This document shows, piece after piece, positions 24,808 through 31,955 of a stretch of 36,589 nt of DNA. Below the pieces are notes generated by a model. That model did no database searches, was not told the DNA's origin, and saw only the letters and a list, made by a program, of their open reading frames with translations. Where the stretch lies: NCBI RefSeq assembly GCF_000373185.1, contig NZ_KB890637.1, forward strand, positions 36,484 through 73,072, read 5' to 3'. The stretch's first letter is position 1. Each line of letters opens with the position of its first letter. The position numbers were made by a program, and so were the translations under genes. Origin of the DNA: Segatella paludivivens DSM 17968 = JCM 13650 (GTDB taxonomy: Bacteria; Bacteroidota; Bacteroidia; Bacteroidales; Bacteroidaceae).

Positions 24808-26322
24808 TCAGATTTTAGGGGAAGTATAATTACGTATTAATTCCTTAAGATTATCTGCTGACATTTTCACGCCACCTTTATTTCTAATCTCTTTATTTAC
24901 CTTGCCATTCTTTTTAAAAACCTTACGATGAGGCTTTCCTGCAATATCTGCATAAAGAGTGTAATCATGCTTTTCATTCTCTTTCAGAAAACAATGCTTG
25001 ATCTTCTTTCCTGCTATTTCGTAATCTTCAATTATTGTCGGTCTGAATCCTTGCATGGAATCAACATACGCAGGAAGCACTAGATGGCAAAGGTGTTTTT
25101 CTATTCTATCTATCCAAAATTCAGTAACCATGTTCTTGTTCGCCAAATCTCGGAACTTGCTCACAGCGTAAGATACTTTTTCAATGATAGTCATAGGATT
25201 CTTTATATTATTGATGTCGGCAAACCTTATCATATCATCAACCGTAATGCCCGTAGTCTTTCCAAACATACTCATCTCATGGCGGTTGCCTAATGCCATA
25301 CCGTCAAGATCTGTCGTGAATGTTAAGTCGTAAGCTGGAGTAATATGCCATCCATCAGTAGTAGAAAGCATAAACGAGAAGTTTTTCGAATGGTCGTCTA
25401 TGTTTCCAGTCATCATGTTGAATACCATTCTCCGAAATAGTTCTACCTGTTCATTCATAGGGATGCTAAGTCTCCTTGCTGTATAAAGCAAGTCCTCGTA
25501 GCTTCGTGCTTCAGGATTCACTGCTGCAAGAGTCTGTGTGAAAATCTTTGTTTCGCCAACACGATCAAATCGCTTTGTAATAAAGTGGTTTTTCCTCTCA
25601 ATGCTGATTATCCGAGAATACATAATATTAATGCCAGCCTCCAGTGCTATATCATAATATGTCTGCTCTATTTCTGCATTTGGGTAGTCATTTCCATCAG
25701 CAAATTTCAGTATATAATATTCGTAGCCGTCACCTTGCATGATTTGCCCCGAACGAATTTCCTTGGTGTCTTTATTTATGGCAATGATAGCTTTAGGGTG
25801 CTGTCCGCCTGCCGATGTACCCACATTATATAAGCTTTGCATTGTCAAGCTTTCTTCTGGGGCAATATAAGCTTGTTTGCGCTCTTCAAATATCTTTTTT
25901 GCAAGTACATACAAGCCTTCTAACTTTAAGTCTTCTTTCTTGTTTTCTTTAATATCTGTGGCTGGCATAAATTCCAATGCACCCATGCCTCGTTGACCAA
26001 TGAATTTCAGTTTATCAACAGATGTGATTTCATTTTTTCCTATATTGTTTTCATCAGCCCAACGCTCAAAGACTAAAGTTCCCCAGCGGTCTGGTATTGA
26101 ATCTGCAATAAACTCAGGCAGTCCTTCGTATACCTTTTCTTTATTGCCGAAGAACGGACGATTAGCCCCATCCTTTATAGAGTGGGTTAACGGAGCAATA
26201 TCCAGTCCTCTCTCAATGAATGTGGGATTATAACTGAACACGGCACATCCATGAGTATCACTCCAATAGAGTCTGCCCACTTCTTTGTCCCATAGTCTTA
26301 CACTGACGATATTATTTTCCAT
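24808..26322 (-). CDS. hipA: HipA-type Ser/Thr kinase toxin
   Basis: The protein has 504 residues. The N-terminal HipA segment includes EGLPEFIADSIPDRWG (66-81) and RGMGALEFMP (111-120). The Gly-rich loop GTSAGGQHPKA is at 168-178, where Ser170 is the candidate self-phosphorylation residue. Catalytic motifs are Asp309 and Asn314 in NIDDHSKN, and Asp332 in AYDLT. All key kinase residues look intact. HipA toxins phosphorylate glutamyl-tRNA synthetase or related targets and slow growth. About 65 extra residues at the C-terminus (from about 440, rich in Lys) go beyond the usual length of about 440. The gene overlaps its antitoxin partner by 11 bp. Confidence 0.93.
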   Translation of the reverse strand: MENNIVSVRLWDKEVGRLYWSDTHGCAVFSYNPTFIERGLDIAPLTHSIKDGANRPFFGNKEKVYEGLPEFIADSIPDRWGTLVFERWADENNIGKNEITSVDKLKFIGQRGMGALEFMPATDIKENKKEDLKLEGLYVLAKKIFEERKQAYIAPEESLTMQSLYNVGTSAGGQHPKAIIAINKDTKEIRSGQIMQGDGYEYYILKFADGNDYPNAEIEQTYYDIALEAGINIMYSRIISIERKNHFITKRFDRVGETKIFTQTLAAVNPEARSYEDLLYTARRLSIPMNEQVELFRRMVFNMMTGNIDDHSKNFSFMLSTTDGWHITPAYDLTFTTDLDGMALGNRHEMSMFGKTTGITVDDMIRFADINNIKNPMTIIEKVSYAVSKFRDLANKNMVTEFWIDRIEKHLCHLVLPAYVDSMQGFRPTIIEDYEIAGKKIKHCFLKENEKHDYTLYADIAGKPHRKVFKKNGKVNKEIRNKGGVKMSADNLKELIRNYTSPKI

Positions 26323-26605
26323 GACGCACTCTCTTTGGTTTATTCTTTTCTATCTTTTCCAAATCATATGGTGAAATAGGTATCTCAGGAAGAATATTCT
26401 TCAAGGAATCAATTTCATTAACCTCACGTAGCATAGCAATGAAATTATTCATTGTGATGTTCATAGCTTGTCCATTTTCAAATTTTCTAATCGTGGGAAG
26501 GCTTATTCCGCACTTCTCCGACATCTCTTTTTGTGTGAGACGCATTGCAATGCGGTAATCCTTGAATCGTTTGCCGAGAGTCATAATAATCTCAGCATTC
26601 GACAT
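26312..26605 (-). CDS. hipB: HipB-type HTH antitoxin/repressor
   Basis: An XRE-type helix-turn-helix protein of 97 residues from the Met at 26605. The HTH reads LTQKEMSEKCGISLPTIRKF, and a Lys/Arg-rich tail follows. Longer in-frame starts exist at 26623, 26632 and 26686, but a -7 box at 26637-26644 makes the longest impossible and the middle ones nearly leaderless, so the MSNAEII start is preferred. It should bind HipA and repress its own promoter; a perfect 13-bp inverted repeat sits over that promoter. The 11-bp overlap with hipA couples their translation. Confidence 0.82.
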   Translation of the reverse strand: MSNAEIIMTLGKRFKDYRIAMRLTQKEMSEKCGISLPTIRKFENGQAMNITMNNFIAMLREVNEIDSLKNILPEIPISPYDLEKIEKNKPKRVRHGK

Positions 26606-26636
26606 TCCATATATATTATTCATACCGTTCATGTTG

Positions 26637-26644
26637 CAAAGATA
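26637..26644 (-). promoter_or_regulatory. -7 promoter box of hipBA
   Basis: The minus strand reads TATCTTTG, matching TAnnTTTG. A second match (TATATTTG, minus strand) lies at 26684-26691. Both overlap the inverted-repeat operator. Confidence 0.5.
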
Positions 26645-26697
26645 AATATATTTTCCTTTAAGTGTTATTTTTAGCGATAAAAGCAAATATATTTATC
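26641..26697. promoter_or_regulatory. Inverted-repeat operator of hipBA
   Basis: GATAAATATATTT (26641-26653) is repeated exactly inverted as AAATATATTTATC (26685-26697), with a 31-bp spacer. Each arm also holds the 10-bp palindrome AAATATATTT. The position over both candidate -7 boxes fits self-repression by the HipB-like protein. Confidence 0.6.
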
Positions 26698-26796
26698 CTT
26701 AATTAACAAACAATGGTATCATAACAGACATTGAAACGACTATTCAAAATTATTGTATATCCTAGATGTTGACGGATAATTCCAGCAAAGAACTAC

Positions 26797-26888
26797 ATGG
26801 TCTCTCGCAGATAACGCAGAGTTACGCAGAGAAATGCATAGAGAAAGTATCTGCGGTAATCAGCGTAATCAACGGGAGATATATTGGG
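26797..26888 (-). repeat. Degraded copy of the CGCAGA/TCTGCG repeat (right of hipB)
   Basis: It begins CTCTCGCAGATAACGCAGAG and ends AACGGGAGATATATTGGGG, matching the two ends of the array unit in minus orientation with the middle deleted. The usual hairpin is reduced to AAATGCATAG. Confidence 0.6.
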
Positions 26889-26958
26889 GGTGTATTGGCA
26901 TAAAAAAGAGGATGCTTACAATAAGTAATTTCAAGGTACAAAGAACAAAAGAAAGAAT

Positions 26959-27046
26959 ATCTCCTAGTTTTTTACTATTCTAAACTAGGGGAGATGTATT
27001 GGTGCATTTACGGCAATAAATTAAACTTATTGCCGGATATGCACCA
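26959..27046. other. Two adjacent hairpins
   Basis: Hairpin A (26959-26995) pairs ATCTCC plus TAGTTT with AAACTA plus GGAGAT, with a GG bulge. Hairpin B (27000-27046) pairs TGGTGCAT with ATGCACCA and, inside a 3x3 internal loop, CGGCAATAA with TTATTGCCG around loop ATTAAAC. Hairpin B is long and almost perfect. Together they could be a structured RNA, a two-way terminator or the end of a lost mobile element. Confidence 0.45.
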
Positions 27047-27093
27047 TTTTAGTAAATGTCAAGTTAATAGCTTTGATTGGATTAGCTGAAGAT

Positions 27094-27480
27094 ATTCCCG
27101 CAGAGTCCCGCAGATGATTGTATCTTGAAGTTATTGTAGTTTGTCTGCGTAAATCTGCGAGATCTGCGGGATACATTGGGGTTTCTTATAGATAGATTGA
27201 GTAAGCTTACGTGAATATTCTCCCGCAGATAGCGCAGATGACGCAGAGAGGAATGCAGCAGGCTGCATTATTACGCAGAGAAAGACAGGTTGGGTAATTG
27301 TAGCAGTTTTGTTGTTTTGGGTTCTGTCTGCGTAAATCTGCGAGATCAACGGGATACATTGGGGTTTCATTTGAGCAATATGGATTAAGTACTCTCATGT
27401 GTTATTCTCCCGCAGATAGCGCAGATGACGCAGAGGAATGCAGCATGCTGCATTATGTCGCAGAGAAAATGCAGTTGGGA
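27094..27480 (-). repeat. Left repeat array (2-3 units, minus orientation)
   Basis: Two near-complete units and one partial one read, in the plus direction, as the reverse complement of the right array at 35-36 kb. Shared parts are the CCCGCAGAT/AGCGCAGATGACGCAGAG blocks, the AATGCAGC-NN-GCTGCATT hairpins (27252-27269 and 27437-27454), GTCTGCGTAAATCTGCGAGA and ATACATTGGGGTTTC. The array lies directly after the stop of the first KAP gene. Confidence 0.85.
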
Positions 27481-27551
27481 ATATATTGACATTAGCAGCT
27501 AGTATGGATTGCGACTATGTTTCCTTTTGTACTATGACGTTGATCATTAGC

Positions 27552-29321
27552 TCACTGTCCTTTCTTCACTTCACTGCTTACTTCATTTTCCTCATTATAT
27601 CTGTATGGAACAACCATATTGAGAATATCTATTAATTCGTCGGCCTTATCACTCTTCTCTATTTTATTGCCAACAGAAAGATTAAATATATTTTTGATAA
27701 GAGTTTCTGTTATCATAGAGTCTTCCTTATTGCAAATAATATTATTTGCTAATAAAATCCTGTAGTAAATGATTCTTATTTTCCTAGGTGTAAGCTGTTC
27801 TTTGTAATTATTAATAAGATTTTTTAGATGTTTGTATATATTATCATTATTTAATTCTATCCATCCATCCATTTTATTAGGTGATGAGGTAGACCTAGGT
27901 GCCATAACTGGTCGTCCGTCACTTGCCATTATATTTACCCCGTTTTTATCTTGTACTTGTTGATAATGAATACTAGGATCATTAACATCTGCCAATTTTG
28001 AAGCATATTCAAATAATTGTTCATTGTTTAATGGTGCTAAAGCTATACCTGTTAAAAATATCTTATCCATTTGTTCAATCGCAATAGTATGTATTTTTTT
28101 ATCGTCATTTTCATATAAAGTTTTATATTTATATTCAATGCCCTTTATTATTTTATCAGGATCAATACTGCATACTATAATAAGGCGTTTCCTTATTTCT
28201 GCATTTTCAAGCACAGTTCTCAGTGAATCTATGATACTCGTCATTTTTGTTTCTGAGCATCTATCAATATCATCAATATACAAAATAACTTTCTTTTTAA
28301 CAGTATTCTTCTCGCTAATCCAAAAATTCAACAACGATGTTATTTCTTTTTCAATTTCGGCTTGTATTCCCAATTCATTTGCAAATGTAACCCCCTTACT
28401 ATATCTTTTGATTAATGATATAGCTGAGTTGTAATGCTTTGATATAAAATCAAGAATTAATCCAATAGCTGATAAAATGCTTACTATTATTGTTAATGAT
28501 TTTTTCCAATTATCGAATATTGTATCTATTATATTTTTATTATAAAATAGTATAATTAATATGATTGGTATCAAGAATGGTAAACCATATGAAATAGATT
28601 CCCAAATTCGTTTTATAGTATAGCGGAACTTAAACCACCAATCTTTGCTATTATATAATGTTTCAAATAAGTAAGCCCAAATGGCAGGAGTTTCTTGGTA
28701 CTTCCAAGCATTGAATTCAACAATATCATACTGTATAGCTTTTGAATCTGTTCTCTCATTTATGCACTCTTTTACTTTTCTGAAAAAATAAGTTTTCCCT
28801 CTTCCCCAAGGGGCAAATATACCAAACATACATACATTATTTTGTTCGTTTTCACAGGCTCTATCTATCAGTTTTACATAGCAATCTGCTAATTTTTCAA
28901 CATTAAAACAAGCCTCGACACTATTATCAACAATTTTTGTACTGTTTTCTTTTGTTGTATATAATTGTGATGTGATTTCTTGTGTTATATTAGTAAAATG
29001 GAGATCTTCAAGAGAATTATCATCTATTTCAATCTTATTTTCTTTAACTAGTTTAGTTGTTTCCACAAGACTTTGTGCTATTAGACTTTCTGCATAGTCA
29101 ATACCCTCAGATGTAATACTGAAATACCCGTCACCATTTATATAGAATTGGGCATTAATATATCCATTATCTTTTAGATAATGAAAGACTCGTTCCTGTT
29201 GTTCATCAGAAGAAAATTTGATATTTTTAGTTTTACAAAACTCTTTTATACCTACATTTGATTCATCTCTATAATCAAGCATCTTTACGATGATATCGTC
29301 TCTTAATTCCTTTTCTGTCAT
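27552..29321 (-). CDS. KAP-family P-loop NTPase with N-terminal winged-helix-like region and membrane insert
   Basis: The protein has 589 residues. The N-terminal part (about 1-85, including GDGYFSITSEGIDYAESL) looks like a winged helix. The KAP NTPase domain follows: Walker A FGIFAPWGRGKT (166-177), the FNAWKY motif (203-208), two hydrophobic segments inserted in the domain (about 245-260 and 274-294), Walker B VILYIDDIDRCS (345-356) and CSIDPD (384-389). The insert is the hallmark of membrane-bound KAP proteins, which hold the NTPase at the inner membrane facing the cytoplasm. Some KAP proteins, such as PifA of the F plasmid, exclude phage. It has its own promoter box and diverges from a small gene. 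The C-terminal domain is unrecognised. Confidence 0.88.
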   Translation of the reverse strand: MTEKELRDDIIVKMLDYRDESNVGIKEFCKTKNIKFSSDEQQERVFHYLKDNGYINAQFYINGDGYFSITSEGIDYAESLIAQSLVETTKLVKENKIEIDDNSLEDLHFTNITQEITSQLYTTKENSTKIVDNSVEACFNVEKLADCYVKLIDRACENEQNNVCMFGIFAPWGRGKTYFFRKVKECINERTDSKAIQYDIVEFNAWKYQETPAIWAYLFETLYNSKDWWFKFRYTIKRIWESISYGLPFLIPIILIILFYNKNIIDTIFDNWKKSLTIIVSILSAIGLILDFISKHYNSAISLIKRYSKGVTFANELGIQAEIEKEITSLLNFWISEKNTVKKKVILYIDDIDRCSETKMTSIIDSLRTVLENAEIRKRLIIVCSIDPDKIIKGIEYKYKTLYENDDKKIHTIAIEQMDKIFLTGIALAPLNNEQLFEYASKLADVNDPSIHYQQVQDKNGVNIMASDGRPVMAPRSTSSPNKMDGWIELNNDNIYKHLKNLINNYKEQLTPRKIRIIYYRILLANNIICNKEDSMITETLIKNIFNLSVGNKIEKSDKADELIDILNMVVPYRYNEENEVSSEVKKGQ

Positions 29322-29363
29322 GTTTGATGTGTGTTTAATATATTAATGGTATTTATTGTTTTA

Positions 29364-29371
29364 CAAAAGTA
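29364..29371 (-). promoter_or_regulatory. -7 promoter box of the first KAP gene
   Basis: The minus strand reads TACTTTTG, matching TAnnTTTG, 43 bp upstream of the start codon. The plus-strand 11-mer CAAAAGTAGTA that contains it is repeated exactly before the second KAP operon (34918-34928). Confidence 0.5.
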
Positions 29372-29455
29372 GTATTTATTTTCCAAATTGGCTTGTTCTT
29401 AATAATCGAAATGTTTTTATTTGTCTCTTTTTATGTAATTTCGCAAATAAAGTTA

Positions 29456-29463
29456 TATATTTG
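29456..29463 (+). promoter_or_regulatory. -7 promoter box of the small divergent gene
   Basis: TATATTTG matches TAnnTTTG, 48 bp before the GTG start at 29512. It lies about 85 bp from the oppositely directed KAP promoter. Confidence 0.45.
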
Positions 29464-29486
29464 CCTTGAATTTAAAGTCAGAGAAA

Positions 29487-29870
29487 GGACTGACGTTAAG
29501 CAATTAATATCGTGATAACTAAAAATGAATTAGAAAAGTATCGTGGAAGTAAAGTTGGTGAAGCCTTAGTTAAACTATCTGTTGCTGAAGGGTTTAAATG
29601 TGAGAATAATTACATACTAGTATCGATTTCAGATAAGACCTTTACCCAAGTCTCTGATATAATTAAGTTACTTGACTTCATTAAATCTAATCTTAAATTA
29701 CAAAAAGAAGAACCATGTCTAGAAATAGGAAATAACATGGCAAATGCAACAGGACCTTCTGGACCAAACTCATCGATTAACCATATTGACTTCAAGCATT
29801 GGGACACGCTAATTAGCATTATACAGTAGTGCCATTAATAATTTGCTGAAGAAGTTTATGACGTCAGTCC
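29487..29870. repeat. 10-bp inverted repeat flanking the small gene
   Basis: GGACTGACGT at 29487-29496 is exactly inverted as ACGTCAGTCC at 29861-29870, on either side of the reading frame. The right copy includes the palindrome TGACGTCA. It could be a pair of binding sites, a trace of insertion of the gene as a unit, or chance. Confidence 0.35.
29512..29829 (+). CDS. Small protein of unknown function, GTG start
   Basis: I do not recognise this 105-residue protein. It begins with GTG; an in-frame stop 15 nt upstream excludes a longer form. The N-terminal two thirds look like a compact alpha/beta domain (SKVGEALVKLSVAEGF, NNYILVSISDKTF, DIIKLLDFIKSNLKL). A Gly/Pro/Asn-rich linker (about 76-88) leads to the tail HIDFKHWDTLISIIQ. 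There is no signal peptide or membrane helix. It is the only plus-strand gene in the KAP block, with its own -7 box and a strong terminator 76 bp after the stop. Those two signals and an ordinary amino-acid mix support a real gene. Antitoxin, regulator or phage sensor are all possible. Confidence 0.65.
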   Translation: MITKNELEKYRGSKVGEALVKLSVAEGFKCENNYILVSISDKTFTQVSDIIKLLDFIKSNLKLQKEEPCLEIGNNMANATGPSGPNSSINHIDFKHWDTLISIIQ

Positions 29871-29904
29871 ATAAGATATTAATACTAGAACACCCTATAT
29901 ATTT

Positions 29905-29942
29905 CATGCTCAAAAAAGAACTCATTTTTTGAGCATGTTTTT
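29905..29942 (+). terminator. Terminator of the small gene
   Basis: A perfect 13-bp stem (CATGCTCAAAAAA with TTTTTTGAGCATG, loop GAACTCA) is followed by TTTTTG. The A and T tracts on both sides make it usable in both directions, so it may also end the leftward KAP operon, whose last stop is at 30071. Confidence 0.8.
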
Positions 29943-30070
29943 GTAACAATGGTAATAAATTTCTATTTATATTTTCTGTTTAAACATAAATACTTAAGAC
30001 CGATAGAAATGTAATCGATAGCAATAAATTAACCCAATACAACTTTTGGTAGCCTTTATCCTCACGACTT

Positions 30071-30931
30071 TTAAGAACTCACTTTATTTTCTTTTAGAGT
30101 TTTATCTAATTTTTCTTTTTCAAATGAGATTAAATTGACTATTGTTAGTTTTAATTTATCTTTTAAATCATTACCTGGATCTGTATCCTTTAATCTACTT
30201 ATCAATATAGCCGGAGCATATTTTTCAAGATTTTCAATATCTTTAATTTCTCTTATAATTGAACGGATTGATTTTGGTATTTCGTATTTCAAACTTTTAT
30301 ACAAAGAACATATCTTGTTATCTACAACAACATCATCGCTAGTCTCTCTATTAATGTATTCTTTTCTTTTTGTATCCCCTTTAGGTATGTCTTTTATAAA
30401 ATCATTGAAAAACAATAAATCAACAATAGCAGTACAATAATTGTCGTAAAGCACATTATTTTTTATTTTATATTCATTAAGAATTTCAGATTCTTCAAGA
30501 TCTTTTATTATGCTAGTTGCAAGTAAATTTTTTCCATCTACATCTCTAATAAGATTTTTAAGAGATTGACAATCTTGCTCGTTGTAATTCCCTTTAATCA
30601 TGTGGTCAAATATCCTATCTATTTCTAAAAAATTATAAGACACCTGATAGTTTATTAAAGCTTTTCTTAAATCTTGTAATAATGCCATTTTTTGTCCATA
30701 TTGAAATACTGATATTTGAAGTTGTCTATTGGATTCATTCTCCTTGTAATTTTGTCGTAGCTGCCTATTTAGAATAAATATAGCAATTAATGAAGTTAAT
30801 AGTCCCCCAATATAACTTCCCCAAAAAGCAAGCCAACTAGCTTTGTTAATCGAAGGCAAGAAGCAATTAAGTAATAGTGGTATAAGAATAATTAATATTA
30901 CTCCACATGCAATTGTTATTATGTTTGTCAT
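30071..30931 (-). CDS. Unknown protein with two N-terminal membrane helices
   Basis: The protein has 286 residues. Helix 1 covers about 4-25 and helix 2 about 32-54; helix 2 begins with WLAFWGSYIGGLLTSL. A coiled-coil stretch (about 56-75, LNRQLRQNYKENESNRQLQ) and a cytoplasmic helical domain of about 200 residues with many charged residues follow. I do not recognise the family. A similar WLSFW opening of the second helix occurs in the 33377-34108 protein, so the two may have related membrane parts. It starts 1 bp after the stop of the upstream gene (30933-31790), so the two are coupled. The hairpin pair helix-coil-cytoplasmic domain recalls phage abortive-infection membrane proteins, but this is only inference. 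Confidence 0.75.
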   Translation of the reverse strand: MTNIITIACGVILIILIPLLLNCFLPSINKASWLAFWGSYIGGLLTSLIAIFILNRQLRQNYKENESNRQLQISVFQYGQKMALLQDLRKALINYQVSYNFLEIDRIFDHMIKGNYNEQDCQSLKNLIRDVDGKNLLATSIIKDLEESEILNEYKIKNNVLYDNYCTAIVDLLFFNDFIKDIPKGDTKRKEYINRETSDDVVVDNKICSLYKSLKYEIPKSIRSIIREIKDIENLEKYAPAILISRLKDTDPGNDLKDKLKLTIVNLISFEKEKLDKTLKENKVSS

Positions 30932-30932
30932 C

Positions 30933-31790
30933 TTATTGAAAATTTATTGATTTTATATTTAAAATATAAGTAGTTAATTGTTTACTGTAAGTTTTAATAT
31001 ATTTATCAAATATATCTTGTACAATTGGTGCTACCCAATACTGTGAGTCTGCCTCTGGAGAAATTCCCATGTCTAAAGCATCTCCGTAGTCGGATGAAGA
31101 ATAATATTCAGGGTGTAACCTATATATGTATGAAAAATGGCAGCATATAACCATTGATATGTTCTCAAACATTTCATTAAGAGCATTTATCTTATTTGTG
31201 CTATCAAATGATTCATTGACATTTAGCACAAAGTTGTCCCAAGAGTTATAATGCATATTATCATTACAAATATCTTTGCTCTGTTTCTTTTTAATATCCG
31301 AAGTTATTTTAAATAAGTCATTATCTAGCTCTTTTAAGGCTCTATTTTTATCCTCATAAGTTCTAGGCGGTTTATTCTTTTTAGATGGCTTATCATATAG
31401 ATGTTCTTGTGCATATGTCCATGCACTTATAACACTATTTTTTGATGCCCCATAGTCTAAAAAGTCTTTCTCTTCTTCTTTTGTAAGAATTGATTGGTAA
31501 ATATCAGTATCTACAGCATCGTAATATTTACGAACTAAAGCAAATGCATCATTTAATCTTCCAATATAAACAAGAATCTTGATTGATTCTATTGAACCTT
31601 GCATCGATGCATATATTTTATTTTGATAAGAAATCTTTTGTGTTAAAAATAGTCCATCAACATTTCCAAAGGAGCTATCAGATAAGAAACCATAAAAGGA
31701 CTCTAAATCTGACAACATAGCAAAGATTTTATGATTATAATAATCATATCCTAAACCTCTTGCATTAATAATCATTTTGTCTTTCATCAT
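30933..31790 (-). CDS. Unknown soluble protein, possibly HEPN-like
   Basis: This 285-residue protein is mainly helical and has no signal peptide or membrane helix. Segments worth noting are YIGRLNDAFALVRKYYDAVDTDIYQ (about 76-100), CNDNMHYNSW (about 174-183) and a C-terminal DALDMGISPEADSQYWVAP (about 237-255). The Asn-rich NDNMHYN core and the helical repeat recall HEPN-type RNases or substrate-binding proteins found in abortive-infection loci, but I cannot show the RxxxxH motif, so the function is open. It follows the second KAP gene after a 165-bp gap and is coupled to the two-helix protein. The initiator could be either of two adjacent Met. Confidence 0.72.
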   Translation of the reverse strand: MMKDKMIINARGLGYDYYNHKIFAMLSDLESFYGFLSDSSFGNVDGLFLTQKISYQNKIYASMQGSIESIKILVYIGRLNDAFALVRKYYDAVDTDIYQSILTKEEEKDFLDYGASKNSVISAWTYAQEHLYDKPSKKNKPPRTYEDKNRALKELDNDLFKITSDIKKKQSKDICNDNMHYNSWDNFVLNVNESFDSTNKINALNEMFENISMVICCHFSYIYRLHPEYYSSSDYGDALDMGISPEADSQYWVAPIVQDIFDKYIKTYSKQLTTYILNIKSINFQ

Positions 31791-31955
31791 ACTGCTTAAA
31801 CGTATTTATAGCATTAAGCTCAATATATTGCCTTGTTACTTTAGACAACTGCATATTGACTTGATACCTAGTTTTGTGTTATTACTTCTTTATCAGTATA
31901 TTTTCTGTATAAGCGAGTAGTGCTTACGCATATGACAATAATATAGCTGTCAATG

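Larger units (their letters stand above)
26698..27093. other. Intergenic region with repeat fragment and two hairpins
   Basis: No gene is visible between hipB and the left repeat array. The region holds a degraded repeat copy (26797-26888) and two adjacent hairpins (26959-27046), listed separately. Confidence 0.55.

Noticed and set aside
27068..27075. Plus-strand TAGCTTTG as a promoter
   Set aside because: It matches TAnnTTTG but no gene follows on the plus strand and no -33 box is present; chance matches are expected in A+T-rich DNA.
27131..27398. Minus-strand reading frames of 63 and 79 codons in the left array
   Set aside because: They have the same origin as the frames in the right array, in two frames at once, with no start signal or homologous pattern other than the repeat.
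26797..27480. Insertion sequence remnant
   Set aside because: No transposase fragment or terminal inverted repeats with target duplication are visible; the material is explained by the repeat family.
28024..28434. 136-codon plus-strand frame inside the first KAP gene
   Set aside because: It is fully antisense to a gene with clear NTPase motifs, and its translation shows no domain.
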